From: Aestuariivita sp.
GTDB taxonomy: Bacteria; Pseudomonadota; Alphaproteobacteria; Rhodobacterales; Rhodobacteraceae
Assembly: GCA_026709985.1 (NCBI GenBank)
Contig: JAPORY010000065.1
Coordinates: 45,064 to 109,063 of the forward strand
DNA: 64,000 nucleotides
Direction: 5' to 3'
Under the pieces are notes generated by a model. The model was not told the DNA's origin, did not search any database, and saw only the letters and a program-made list of their open reading frames with translations. This document shows positions 43,667 through 51,457 of this stretch, one piece after another (positions within the stretch are counted from its first letter, which is position 1; each line of letters starts with the position of its first letter). The position numbers were made by a program, and so were the translations under genes.

Positions 43667-44585
43667 GTTCGTTGCGCAGTCGCGAAATCACCAGATCGGC
43701 GGCCTTCGGCGATATGTCGATCCCAACCCATTCACGGCCTTCATCCTGCGCCGCAATGCAGGTAGTAGCGCAGCCGCAAAACGGATCAAAAATTACATCC
43801 CCCTCATTACTGCTGGCGCGAATGATACGCCTCAACAATTTTGTTGGTTTCTGCGTTGGGTAACCGACGCGTTCACCTTTCGGTATGTGTGCTCCCGCTC
43901 CAATATCGCCCCACCAATCTGGGCATAATTTACCCTTTTCTACCATCGAGAAAGTATCTACTTTGCCGTAATCTTTCCCTAGCATAACGCCTCCCTCGTT
44001 ATGCAAGCCATCTTTGTGGGGCACCCGAACGGCCTCGTAGTTGAAGAAAGCCTCGCTTGTACGAGCGTAATATAAAATACAATCATGCTTTCTTACAAAC
44101 CAGTTGTGGGTGTTAGACGGTCCAGAATAGCACCATACAATTTCGTTTTTAAATTGTTTATGGCCCCAAATCGCGTCCATTACCAATTTCAAGTAATGAC
44201 TCATCGTGGGATCACAGTGAAGATAAATGCTACCTGTTGGTTTGAGTAACCGGTGAATTTCTAGCAACCGCGCCGCCATGTAGATGAGGTAAGATTTGTC
44301 GCTGTCGGTCATCGCCGCTTGGATTACGCGCCAGAGACGAGAGTGCTTGGCTTCGATCAAGTCGAGCCAAGCAATGTCAATATCATTGAGTGTCCAGGTA
44401 TCCTTGAATTCGGCTCCAGCAGCTTGGGATCCTATCGGGGCTGCATAGTTGGTTTTGGAATTAAACGGCGGATCGAGATAGATGAGATCGATAGAAGCCG
44501 AATTCATCCCCCGCATTATGGGTAGATTGTCACCGGTCCAAATCGTTTGATGCGCGAAGTTGGGGGGGGGGGGCAAATTAGTCAT
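43548..44585 (-). CDS. Beta-class DNA methyltransferase with 12-C tract (phase-variable candidate)
   Basis: The 345-residue protein has motif IV SIDLIYLDPPFNS (about 31-43), SGSIYLHCDPTMSHYLK, and the AdoMet motif IFDPFCGCATTCIAA (about 267-281), the order of beta-class N6A/N4C enzymes. Codons 5-8 are Pro from a run of twelve C on the coding strand (G at 44562-44573). The frame is ON as sequenced; losing or gaining one base would stop it early. No cognate nuclease is adjacent. It heads the pilus operon and overlaps the open frame of pilL. The last ~30 residues (from about KSVCHRTES) look irregular. It resembles the methyltransferase half of the 13709-15361 fusion. Confidence 0.9.
   Translation of the reverse strand: MTNLPPPPNFAHQTIWTGDNLPIMRGMNSASIDLIYLDPPFNSKTNYAAPIGSQAAGAEFKDTWTLNDIDIAWLDLIEAKHSRLWRVIQAAMTDSDKSYLIYMAARLLEIHRLLKPTGSIYLHCDPTMSHYLKLVMDAIWGHKQFKNEIVWCYSGPSNTHNWFVRKHDCILYYARTSEAFFNYEAVRVPHKDGLHNEGGVMLGKDYGKVDTFSMVEKGKLCPDWWGDIGAGAHIPKGERVGYPTQKPTKLLRRIIRASSNEGDVIFDPFCGCATTCIAAQDEGREWVGIDISPKAADLVISRLRNELGMFADKSVCHRTESMSPNRLSRNPMRRFRRGSRPRLLG
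44562..44573. repeat. Homopolymer tract of 12 G (12 C on the coding strand)
   Basis: An uninterrupted run of twelve G begins 12 bp inside the methyltransferase coding region, right after ATG ACT AAT TTG. Such tracts vary in length by slipped-strand mispairing. Confidence 0.95.
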
Positions 44586-44744
44586 TGATAAATTGATATT
44601 TTTTGGAGGTAGTCCGGGCCGGTCACCAAAAGAGTCACGAAACGCACGTGCGGCACTTACGTGGGGGCAAATACTTGAGATCAGCGCAATCTGACCGGAT
44701 TTTTCCGGTTTTCGTAGGTTCTGCTGCTAAACGGAAGTCACGGC

Positions 44745-45008
44745 TCAGGGGGCATTTGCAGTTAATGTTAGCATTACGGCCATTGCGCCAAGGATGATCG
44801 TAGTGCAGGCTAAGGCGAGCCCGATCGTCCACCGCAAATTGTCTTTGTCGCGCTGTGCAGCTTCCTTGTCGCGCTCGGCCATTTTCTCTGCCAAGTGCGA
44901 TATGTCGGTGCGGTATTCCGCTTGCTTTGTTTCCATCCGTTCCTCCAGTGCCTTGACCTCACCCTCCAGCTTGGCAATCGCCAGTGCGTTGTCGCGTTCT
45001 TCCGTCAT
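44745..45008 (-). CDS. Small coiled-coil protein with C-terminal membrane helix (paralog 2)
   Basis: The 87-residue protein starts MTEERDNALAIAKLEGEV and has charged heptads to about residue 58. A membrane helix (IGLALACTTIILGAMAVMLTL) lies at the end. It is the most diverged of three paralogs (others at 568-813 and 49759-50004). It sits between the truncated NotI-like gene and the phase-variable methyltransferase. Function unknown; a holin-like or membrane-tether role is possible but not shown. Confidence 0.6.
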   Translation of the reverse strand: MTEERDNALAIAKLEGEVKALEERMETKQAEYRTDISHLAEKMAERDKEAAQRDKDNLRWTIGLALACTTIILGAMAVMLTLTANAP

Positions 45009-45134
45009 TGATACATCGTGCCCGCTTCATCTGCCGCGATTAACTTGCTTCAGTCACCACACTGGATTTGAGCCCGGCGACCCGCAGGCGTTCAGGCCGC
45101 GAGCATTGCCACGAATCTGGCGTTAGCATACAGT

Positions 45135-45488
45135 CTACGAAAAAGAGCGCAAGCGTTTAATGTTAGTCGAGCCTGTGGTTGGTGATCGCATGAAGGGAAC
45201 TTCTGGGGCGATAAAAACATCCGGAAAGCCGGCAATTTCTGCGAGCCACTCTGGCAGCAAATTCCCCTCGTCGAATCTTTTCGGGCACGTAATTACGGGC
45301 GGTTTGGTACCTTGCTTTATCGAACAGACCCCACCGCGCTTGTTGCACGGGGGACGCCCCCGCTGAAAAGGACAGCTAGGGGCCGGTTCATGGGCCAGCG
45401 CACAGCGGGCCAGTTTCTGACGGTCTTTGACCGACAGCCTCTCGAATGGTCTGCCGAACCACTCGGCAATTCCGTAACGAGGCGTCAT
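45135..45488 (-). pseudogene. NotI-like restriction endonuclease, truncated
   Basis: The frame encodes 117 residues resembling the N-terminal part of NotI-type endonucleases: IAEWFGRPFE, then APSCPFQRGRPPCNKRGGVCS with conserved Cys, and VITCPKRFDEGNLLPEWL. NotI is about 380 residues, so the catalytic and most DNA-contacting parts are missing. The frame ends at TAG-like stop after an irregular tail (TTGSTNIKRLRSFS). Its ATG overlaps the Dam-type methyltransferase stop as ATGA, as in a restriction-modification pair. It is therefore probably an inactivated nuclease with a surviving methylase. Confidence 0.55.
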
Positions 45489-46372
45489 GCGAATATCGGT
45501 TCTGGTGTAATGACCAGTTCGGTCATTTGGTTGTGATGACCATTTTTCATCGCCAACTGCACGGCACAGAAATCAAATTTTTGTACGAGAGCTATAATCT
45601 CTGGTGCGGCGTCATAAGTCATCAGAAAATTGCACTCGTGCTCTGCGAGCATTGCGAACAATGCTTCATGGTCCACTTTGGAGTGTTTGTACAAGCGGGA
45701 GCCGGCCTTCTTGCCGCCCGACGCCGTATAGGGCGGATCAATGAATACCGCCGCGGACCTATCCTGCTCTTGGAGTAAGTCTGGCAACAGCCTCATTCCG
45801 TCGCCCGCAATAAACTGGATGCGAGCCGCATACTCCTGAATCTTGTTAAGTCTTGTCGCGATTGTCTCCGGATACCATCGGGAGCCAACCCCCTTGCCGT
45901 TCTCCCCTGCCCGCCAGAACGATGCGCCGGGCGCGAGTACTCCACCACGGCGAGTTCGGTTCAGCACGAGGGTTCTAAAGCCATGCTCAGCAACGGTTGC
46001 GGGCGAGGATTGCTCAATCTCGCGCAGACGATCCAGCGTCGGTTCGAACTCGCTAATCCAATCCCTCAGAGTAGCACCGCTTTCCAACGCCGAACGCCAG
46101 AACGCCGCGACGTCATGGTCAATCTCAATCATCACTGCCCTAGACGCCAAATCCTCCATAATTGCCGTCAGTGAAACAATTCCACCGCCAGCGAACGGTT
46201 CAATGATGATTTCTGGCGAAGTACGGCTCAGCCATTCCCGTATGTGCGGCACTAACCAAGTTTTGCCACCCGGATAGCGCAGCGGACTGCGTTGTGGCAC
46301 CGACGCAACATTGGCAACGGTGACACGAGAGATCGGGAACTGTATGCCTGTAAGGAGTGCAGCGTTAACCAT
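45485..46372 (-). CDS. Dam-type (D12 class) N6-adenine DNA methyltransferase
   Basis: The 295-residue protein has LRYPGGKTWLVPHI (about 31-44), the AdoMet motif IIEPFAGGGIVSLTA and the catalytic motif AAVFIDPPYTASGG, the order of alpha-class Dam/D12 enzymes. It would methylate adenine in a short target; specificity cannot be read here. GAGGAAT lies six bases before the ATG. The truncated NotI-like gene follows with ATGA overlap. It diverges from the serine recombinase across a 405-bp intergenic region. Confidence 0.9.
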   Translation of the reverse strand: MVNAALLTGIQFPISRVTVANVASVPQRSPLRYPGGKTWLVPHIREWLSRTSPEIIIEPFAGGGIVSLTAIMEDLASRAVMIEIDHDVAAFWRSALESGATLRDWISEFEPTLDRLREIEQSSPATVAEHGFRTLVLNRTRRGGVLAPGASFWRAGENGKGVGSRWYPETIATRLNKIQEYAARIQFIAGDGMRLLPDLLQEQDRSAAVFIDPPYTASGGKKAGSRLYKHSKVDHEALFAMLAEHECNFLMTYDAAPEIIALVQKFDFCAVQLAMKNGHHNQMTELVITPEPIFA

Positions 46373-46777
46373 AACGATTCCTCACTAGTTGGGCGGCGAC
46401 AGCGCATCGACAATCATATTGCTGCGCTTCAGTAACTGCCCGAGGCAGGTGATCGGATGTTTGTATTGCATGGCAGCTTTTCCTCAGGTTGCGAAATTCG
46501 TTTCTGGGATTGGCGGCGCGTGCCTCGTCCATTCGCCCTTATCATCACTACGGCCGTTTCGGCGTTTTCATCACTACCTACTTTTTAGGGCGGTTGGCAA
46601 GCACCCTCGGAAAAGCCGATTTTGGTATCTTTGCCGACGAATGAACACATCACTTTTTGCAATTTTATGGATCTCATCATTTTTGCATTGTATTTCCTGA
46701 GGCGAAATACAATGACTAATTTGTTGCAATAGTGATAGTTTTTCTTCCCCCACCCGATTTTCTTTGAATTTGCGTTA
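46373..46777. other. 405-bp intergenic region between divergent genes
   Basis: The stretch is AT-richer than its surroundings and holds no convincing gene. It must contain the promoters of the Dam-type methyltransferase (leftward) and the serine recombinase (rightward). TCATCACTAC occurs twice about 22 bp apart near 46545-46576, and a perfect 11-bp inverted repeat lies at 46686-46714. Confidence 0.6.
46686..46714. promoter_or_regulatory. Perfect 11-bp inverted repeat upstream of serine recombinase
   Basis: CATTGTATTTC and GAAATACAATG flank a 7-bp spacer, 63 bp before the recombinase start. It could be an operator or a resolvase-binding subsite. A terminator is less likely because no T run follows on either strand. 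Confidence 0.5.
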
Positions 46778-47431
46778 ATGCCACCTTCCAAGCACCCCAG
46801 AACTATTGGTTATCTTCGGGTTTCGAGAGAGACTCAAGATCTTGAAAAGAACAAGGCTGCCATTCTGACTTTCGCCAATCGTGAAGATCTTGGACGGGTC
46901 ACCTTCATAGAAGAAACGGCGTCTGGGCGGATCGCTTGGCGAGAGCGGAAGATTGCAACGGTCATTGAGCAATTGGAAGCCGGTGACGCATTAATCGTCA
47001 GCGAACTCTCTCGTCTAGGTCGCTCAATGCTGGAATGTATGGAGATACTATCAAGAGCCGCCGCTGCGAGTATTCGCGTTTATGCCGTGAAAGGAAACTG
47101 GCGGCTGGACGAGAGCATACAGAGCCGCATTATCGCTATGGCTTTCGCGATGGCGTCTGAGATCGAACGCGATCTTATTTCTGCGCGAACAAAGGAGGCA
47201 CTGCGAGTAAGAAAAGCTGCTGGTCTACCGCTGGGACGCCCGAAAGGCCCGGGAAAGAGTAAACTCGACCAGTATCGTTCGGAAATAGAAGCCTTGCTTG
47301 TTAATGGATCTACGCAGAAGTTTATCGCCCAACGTTTTGGAACGACGCCGGGTAACCTCGCGAACTGGCTGAAGAAAAATGGCGTCAAGCGATCGCCCCA
47401 CAGTACTATGGAAGTAGAGATCACCAATTGA
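46778..47431 (+). CDS. Serine recombinase (resolvase/invertase family)
   Basis: The 217-residue protein starts TIGYLRVSRETQD with the catalytic Ser16, followed by DALIVSELSRLGRSMLECMEIL and a connecting helix (ASEIERDLISARTKEAL). GLPLGRPKGP leads to a C-terminal helix-turn-helix (STQKFIAQRFGTTPGNLANWLKKNG). It is of the small resolvase/invertase type. Possible targets are the 11-bp inverted repeat upstream or cointegrates of the element. Its last bases overlap the frame of the EcoRV-like remnant, which suggests a recombination joint right behind it. Confidence 0.9.
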   Translation: MPPSKHPRTIGYLRVSRETQDLEKNKAAILTFANREDLGRVTFIEETASGRIAWRERKIATVIEQLEAGDALIVSELSRLGRSMLECMEILSRAAAASIRVYAVKGNWRLDESIQSRIIAMAFAMASEIERDLISARTKEALRVRKAAGLPLGRPKGPGKSKLDQYRSEIEALLVNGSTQKFIAQRFGTTPGNLANWLKKNGVKRSPHSTMEVEITN

Positions 47432-47802
47432 AGACGACAAGGACGATGATCGCATTTGATGTGAAGACGACATATCGGCGGGAGGGACAAACCCGCTTCA
47501 GCTATACCCTAGGTAGCTATACCAGCTACATTCGGCCCGAGACAGAAGGTAAGAACATCGTCTTTCCCTACAGCCACTACGGCCAGCACTGGATTATCGG
47601 TTTCGTATATAAGCGGTCGGAGGGGAAGCGGGACACAAGTGGCGGCATCTATTCATTCGAGACGCTGCCGGAAATCGCTATCCCGTTCGACGATGTTGAA
47701 GTCTTCATGCAAGAGAAGTGGCGGATCGCCGGAGATCGGGCTGGAAGCGGAGGCCAAGCGGCAAGATTAACTCCGACGGCATACGCTCAAATTTCAAAAT
47801 GA
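47428..47802 (+). pseudogene. EcoRV-like type II restriction endonuclease remnant
   Basis: The 124-residue frame matches the middle of EcoRV with high resemblance: IAFDVKTTY (the EcoRV D90/K92 pair), YTLGSYTSYIR, KNIVFPYSHYGQHWIIGFVYKR and VFMQEKWRIAGDRAGSG. EcoRV is about 245 residues. The first ~85 residues, including the other catalytic acid (D74 region), and the C-terminal ~50 are missing, so it cannot be active. It opens with TTG inside the recombinase stop (TTGA), with no independent start signal. The likely history is a truncation when the recombinase segment was joined here. Confidence 0.75.
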
Positions 47803-47879
47803 ATTATGGATGAGTGGTTCTTGTCCAAACAATATTGGATTAGCGAGCTCTTTCGCACCATCAAAAGAGGTAGGGCTGA

Positions 47880-48620
47880 ATGATATTGGATGTTTCTGTC
47901 GACGACTTGCCGGGAAACCCCGAGAAAGCGTTCTGCGAATTTGAGACTAAGGTAAGGACGGCCTACGAAAATCAAGAGGCGGCCAATAGTTACGATGATA
48001 TGGGTAATTTTGTGTCTGAAGTATGCTATGCGTCGCGTAAATCGTATGTGGTAAGAATTCTCGCATTCCTTGACCTAAGAGCGATAACCTATGCAGACGA
48101 GCCTCGCATTCGCGACATAACCACGCTTGACGGCGAAGATTTTATGGAAACATTTGGCCAGTTTACACTTGGAGTGGAACGTTTGATCACCACATTTCAG
48201 CTAAGAAATGACAGTCAGACTGGGACTAAGATTGCGATTGCGATTTCGTATAAAGCCGAAATCGGTAGATACCTCAAAAAAATCCGCGAAATTGTTCGTC
48301 GGGAAGTTAAAGCCGTTCACAAGCGCGATAATATTTTTGCGAAAATTGCAGCTTTGCAATCCGAGGTTGACCGCGACCAAACCACGATTGATGCAGCCTT
48401 TGGTAGGGTCATCGACTTGAGTAAAGTAATTGGAGAGGTAGCCGAGAACATAAAACCAGTGATCGAACTGATGGACAAAATAAAGCGAATTTTCTGGGAG
48501 GGCACGGATAAGGTCAATTTGCTACCGAAACCGCCAAGCCCCATAATGCTGCCGAAACCAAATTCGAATGCTCCGTCGAAGGATGCATCTGATGATATTC
48601 CAGTTGACGAGGGAAGTTGA
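47880..48620 (+). CDS. Hypothetical protein
   Basis: The product has 246 residues and no signal peptide or membrane helix. It is largely helical, with a probable coiled coil around 135-205 (KIAALQSEVDRDQTTIDAAFGRVIDLSKVIGEVAENI) and a Pro-rich disordered tail (LPKPPSPIMLPKP). I do not recognise the family. AGAGGTAGGG lies upstream of the ATG. Base composition is more AT-rich than the transfer genes, which fits a later acquisition. It is in the defence-like cargo zone; a role there is only inference from position. Confidence 0.6.
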   Translation: MILDVSVDDLPGNPEKAFCEFETKVRTAYENQEAANSYDDMGNFVSEVCYASRKSYVVRILAFLDLRAITYADEPRIRDITTLDGEDFMETFGQFTLGVERLITTFQLRNDSQTGTKIAIAISYKAEIGRYLKKIREIVRREVKAVHKRDNIFAKIAALQSEVDRDQTTIDAAFGRVIDLSKVIGEVAENIKPVIELMDKIKRIFWEGTDKVNLLPKPPSPIMLPKPNSNAPSKDASDDIPVDEGS

Positions 48621-48826
48621 CGGCAAGGTATCGCCACCGATGTTCCGATGAGCATGCCCGATGGACGAATTCCTCGCAGAACCGCAACAAGGTCAACTCG
48701 CTCGGCACTTTGCTGGTGGTTTTATTACAACGCCATTGATGAGCGAAACGCTTCGGCAGCGGTCACTGCAGATCGAAGTCCTACACAAAGGATCAGTCGT
48801 CAATAATTCTCGCAAGACAAGTAATC

Positions 48827-49542
48827 ATGGCACAACAGACGGCGATCGAATGGACGGAAACGACATGGAATCCAGTTACGGGTTGTATCAAGGTCGGTCC
48901 GGGTTGCGATAATTGTTACGCTGAACGGTTCGCGGAGCGTTGGCGGGGCACGCCAAATCATCCGTGTGAGCAAGGTTTCGATCTTAAACTTTGGCCCGAT
49001 CGTTTGAATCGCCCGGCGCGGTGGAAGCAGCCGCGTATGATCTTTGTCAACTCAATGAGCGAACTCTTTCATAAGGATATCCTGCAAGATTTTGTCGACC
49101 AAGTGTTTACGGTCATGGAAGCGGAGTCTCGGCATGTCTTCCAAGTTCTCATCAAACGCAGTTCTCGTATGCGAACCTATGTTCAACGACGCTATGGGAA
49201 CAATTCCGTACCAAGTCACATCTGCTAGGTGTTTCGGTCGAAAACGCCGCTCATACCAGTCGCATTGACCATTTGCGGGGAATTAATTCGCCGGCGCGGT
49301 TTATTTCGTTCGAACCCTTGCTTGGTGACGTCGGTCATATTGATCTCGCGGGAATAGCATGGGCGATAGTCGGCGGTGAAAGTGGACCGCGGGCTCGACC
49401 TATGCACTATGAGTGGGTGACGGCGATTCGCGAGCAGTGTCACACGTCTGGAACCGCATTCTTTTTTAAGCAGTGGGGCGGTGCCCGTCCGAAATCCGGT
49501 GGGAAAGAGTTGGACGGCGTTGAATGGAACGGATTTCCGTAG
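48827..49542 (+). pseudogene. DUF5131 (Gp37/Gp68-like) gene, frameshifted copy
   Basis: The first part (48827-49228) has the family N-terminus: TAIEWTETTWNPVTGCIKVGPGCDNCYAERFA with the CxxxxxxCDNCY cluster, and MIFVNSMSELFH. At 49224 one G is missing relative to the copy at position 1 (TGGCTA there, TGCTA here), which stops the frame. The rest continues in another frame from 49229 to 49542 (SPARFISFEPLLGD, WAIVGGESGPRARPM, FFFKQWGG). A TGG to TAG change at 49541 then ends it about 25 codons earlier than copy 1. Both lesions are visible by comparing the two copies. Confidence 0.85.
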
Positions 49543-49613
49543 AAGATTGTCACCGACGACCTGCTTAAGAGGTCGAAAATGGGAAAAAACCTCCAAATTG
49601 CGCTAGAAAAGGT

Positions 49614-49738
49614 GCTCTAGCGTTGAGCTCGTTGCGAGTGGCAAGGGTATTTCCCACGAGCGACGCGAGAGAGCACTTCTCGCGCCCGGTTTTCCGCCGG
49701 CGGGTTTTGCTTGTTTTTGCGCGGTCGGCGTCTAGCCG
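49614..49738. repeat. Direct repeat A, copy 2
   Basis: This is the partner of 411-536, in the same position relative to the broken DUF5131 gene. It differs by one substitution and one missing base. Confidence 0.8.
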
Positions 49739-49758
49739 AACCACTGCGGTGGGGCCGA

Positions 49759-50004
49759 TTAGGCCGTTAAGAAGCCGAAAATTGTTAGACCAACGCCGAC
49801 AATCGCGATCATCGCAAAGATCAACCGGGTCTCACGCTGGGCCATGTCGGCGCGCAGGCGATCCATCGCCCCTTTGTTTTCCTCAAGCCGAGTATCGATC
49901 CGACTTTCCATTGCTTCGTTCCTTGCTTTGATTGCCTCAATCTCTCCGCGGAGTTCGCCTTTCAGCTCGGCAATCGCCAGTGTGTTGTCGCGCTCTTCCG
50001 TCAT
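49759..50004 (-). CDS. Small coiled-coil protein with C-terminal membrane anchor (paralog 3)
   Basis: The 81-residue protein (MTEERDNTLAIAELKGELRGEIEAI...) is closest to the copy at 568-813: NEAMESRID is shared, and the final helix (RLIFAMIAIVGVGLTIFGFL) is nearly the same. Heptad-like charged residues fill positions 1-55. It lies 66 bp after the second TraD-like gene, with the same intergenic DNA as copy 1. Function unknown. Confidence 0.65.
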   Translation of the reverse strand: MTEERDNTLAIAELKGELRGEIEAIKARNEAMESRIDTRLEENKGAMDRLRADMAQRETRLIFAMIAIVGVGLTIFGFLTA

Positions 50005-50238
50005 AGTTAAATCCTACTTATCCTTTATAGCCCTCAGGACTTTAGGTCAAGCTACTATCAATATTTTGCTTTAATTCAGCAAGTCCTGAAACATCGACGG
50101 CGATACCTTCACCGGCGATTCAGCCAGAAATCCCTCCAGTTCCTCTTCAATCAGTCTCGCAATCGAAGGATCGTCGTCCTTGCGTGCCAATAGCCAAGTG
50201 CCGAGCAGAATTTGCCGATGATTCCGTGCCCGCGCGTC
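49992..50238. repeat. Direct repeat B, copy 2
   Basis: This is the partner of 801-1047 with 246 of 247 positions identical. It ends where the two TraD-like genes begin to diverge. Confidence 0.9.
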
Positions 50239-51012
50239 CTCAGGAGCCGTCTCTTTATTCGCATCGCTTACGCCGCCGTCGTGCGGATCGGCGAGAAACC
50301 CAGCTAAGATCTCTAGGTTTTTGGCGGCAATTTTAGGATACGGATGCTCGCCCAAATATTGCCGAATATCGACGGCGAGGCGGCGATGCAGTTCGGGCTT
50401 ATGACGACATTGAGCAACAACAAACCCGCCGAGAATAGCTTTAATGCGGACGCCGCTACTTCTTGTTTTCGCCAATATTCGACTACGCTTCTGTTTTAGC
50501 CGATCCCACTGGGATGCTGGATAGCTATCCATAGCGAGAATGGCCTCCAAGCCATTCATCATATCCGCAGTTAGGATCCGGACTTCAAACCATCCGGCCT
50601 CGCCGGTCATGAAGATGAAATCTTTTTCCGCCTTTGATAAGGCGCGAGCGATTTCGGCCTCTAATCTCTGTAGCTCACCCAATTCCTCAGTGGCTCCCGA
50701 CGCCGACCCCTGCGCGTCGTTCATCACTTTCAGCCGAGCATTTACTTCAGCGGCACCGATTTCGAATTTCTGGAAGCGTTTGGTCAATGACGATCGGCGA
50801 GCTGATGGCCGCGGCGTTGCCGTGCGAATGGCCTTTAATCCCGCGCACACCTCTAACTTTGGAATACGGTAGTCAAACCATCGCACCTTATGTGCCGCCC
50901 TAATTTGTCGCCGCCGCTCTTTGAAAAACCAACGCGAAAGGTCACCCTCTAGTTCGCGGACGTCATCCCTTTTCTCGTCACTGTCTGCCAAAGCGGTCTC
51001 TCCCTGCACCAT
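50071..51012 (-). CDS. TraD/MobC-like relaxosome accessory protein (tentative), copy 2
   Basis: About 313 residues. The C-terminal ~45 residues are identical to copy 1 at 880-1803, while the rest is only moderately similar. The same paired motifs occur: WFDYRIPKLEVCAGLKAI / WFEVRILTADMMNGLEAI and AILGGFVVAQCRHKPELH / ILLGTWLLARKDDDPS. The start is uncertain: ATG at 51012 has no clear ribosome site, whereas a TTG at 50991 follows GGGAGAG at good spacing and would align with copy 1. The gene overlaps the traF copy (stop at 50978). The frame is intact, so it may be functional. Confidence 0.55.
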   Translation of the reverse strand: MVQGETALADSDEKRDDVRELEGDLSRWFFKERRRQIRAAHKVRWFDYRIPKLEVCAGLKAIRTATPRPSARRSSLTKRFQKFEIGAAEVNARLKVMNDAQGSASGATEELGELQRLEAEIARALSKAEKDFIFMTGEAGWFEVRILTADMMNGLEAILAMDSYPASQWDRLKQKRSRILAKTRSSGVRIKAILGGFVVAQCRHKPELHRRLAVDIRQYLGEHPYPKIAAKNLEILAGFLADPHDGGVSDANKETAPEDARARNHRQILLGTWLLARKDDDPSIARLIEEELEGFLAESPVKVSPSMFQDLLN

Positions 51013-51451
51013 TATTCGCTGTGACAATCGGATCAATGACGAGGAGGGGGCGCCACCAGCCTTGGATACTCTCGGGATCGACTGGCCCCAGTAATCGGCT
51101 ATCTAAAGACTTTTGAGTATTGCCGCGAACAATAAGTCTGCCGTCGGGAAGGGTTCGCTCAATACGCTTAAGGATCCGCGTCGCCATCGGCTGTTCTGGC
51201 CGACAATAGTCGCCATACGATATCATCATGCGGTGGCTTTGAGCGAGGCAAAAACTCACATAGGAAGCGTCTTCGGGAGTGCTTCGCAGATACACCCCGC
51301 GAGGCACCGACGGCGTCGCATTGCCGATGATGACACCATTTCCAACCGCCGCGTTCACGGCTACTGTTGCCAGCCCGAGCACCGCAATGAGCACTAAACT
51401 CCATACGGGAACGCTAATTTGGCGACCGAATACAACATCCAAAGTCGGCAT
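50978..51451 (-). CDS. traF: TraF-type S26 signal peptidase, copy 2
   Basis: The 157-residue protein keeps the membrane helix, Ser48 in NATPSVPRG, Lys95 in ILKRI and the RGNTQKSLDSRLLGPV box, so it looks functional. It differs from the copy at 1793-2257 mainly at the two ends. It belongs to the second, degenerate transfer module. Since no second trbC is seen, it could act on the same pilin or be redundant. Confidence 0.8.
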   Translation of the reverse strand: MPTLDVVFGRQISVPVWSLVLIAVLGLATVAVNAAVGNGVIIGNATPSVPRGVYLRSTPEDASYVSFCLAQSHRMMISYGDYCRPEQPMATRILKRIERTLPDGRLIVRGNTQKSLDSRLLGPVDPESIQGWWRPLLVIDPIVTANNGAGRDRFGRQ

Positions 51452-51457
51452 CGAAAT

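Noticed and set aside
48661..48912. Rightward 83-codon open frame before the DUF5131 copy
   Set aside because: It overlaps the well-supported DUF5131 N-terminus in another frame and has no family resemblance.
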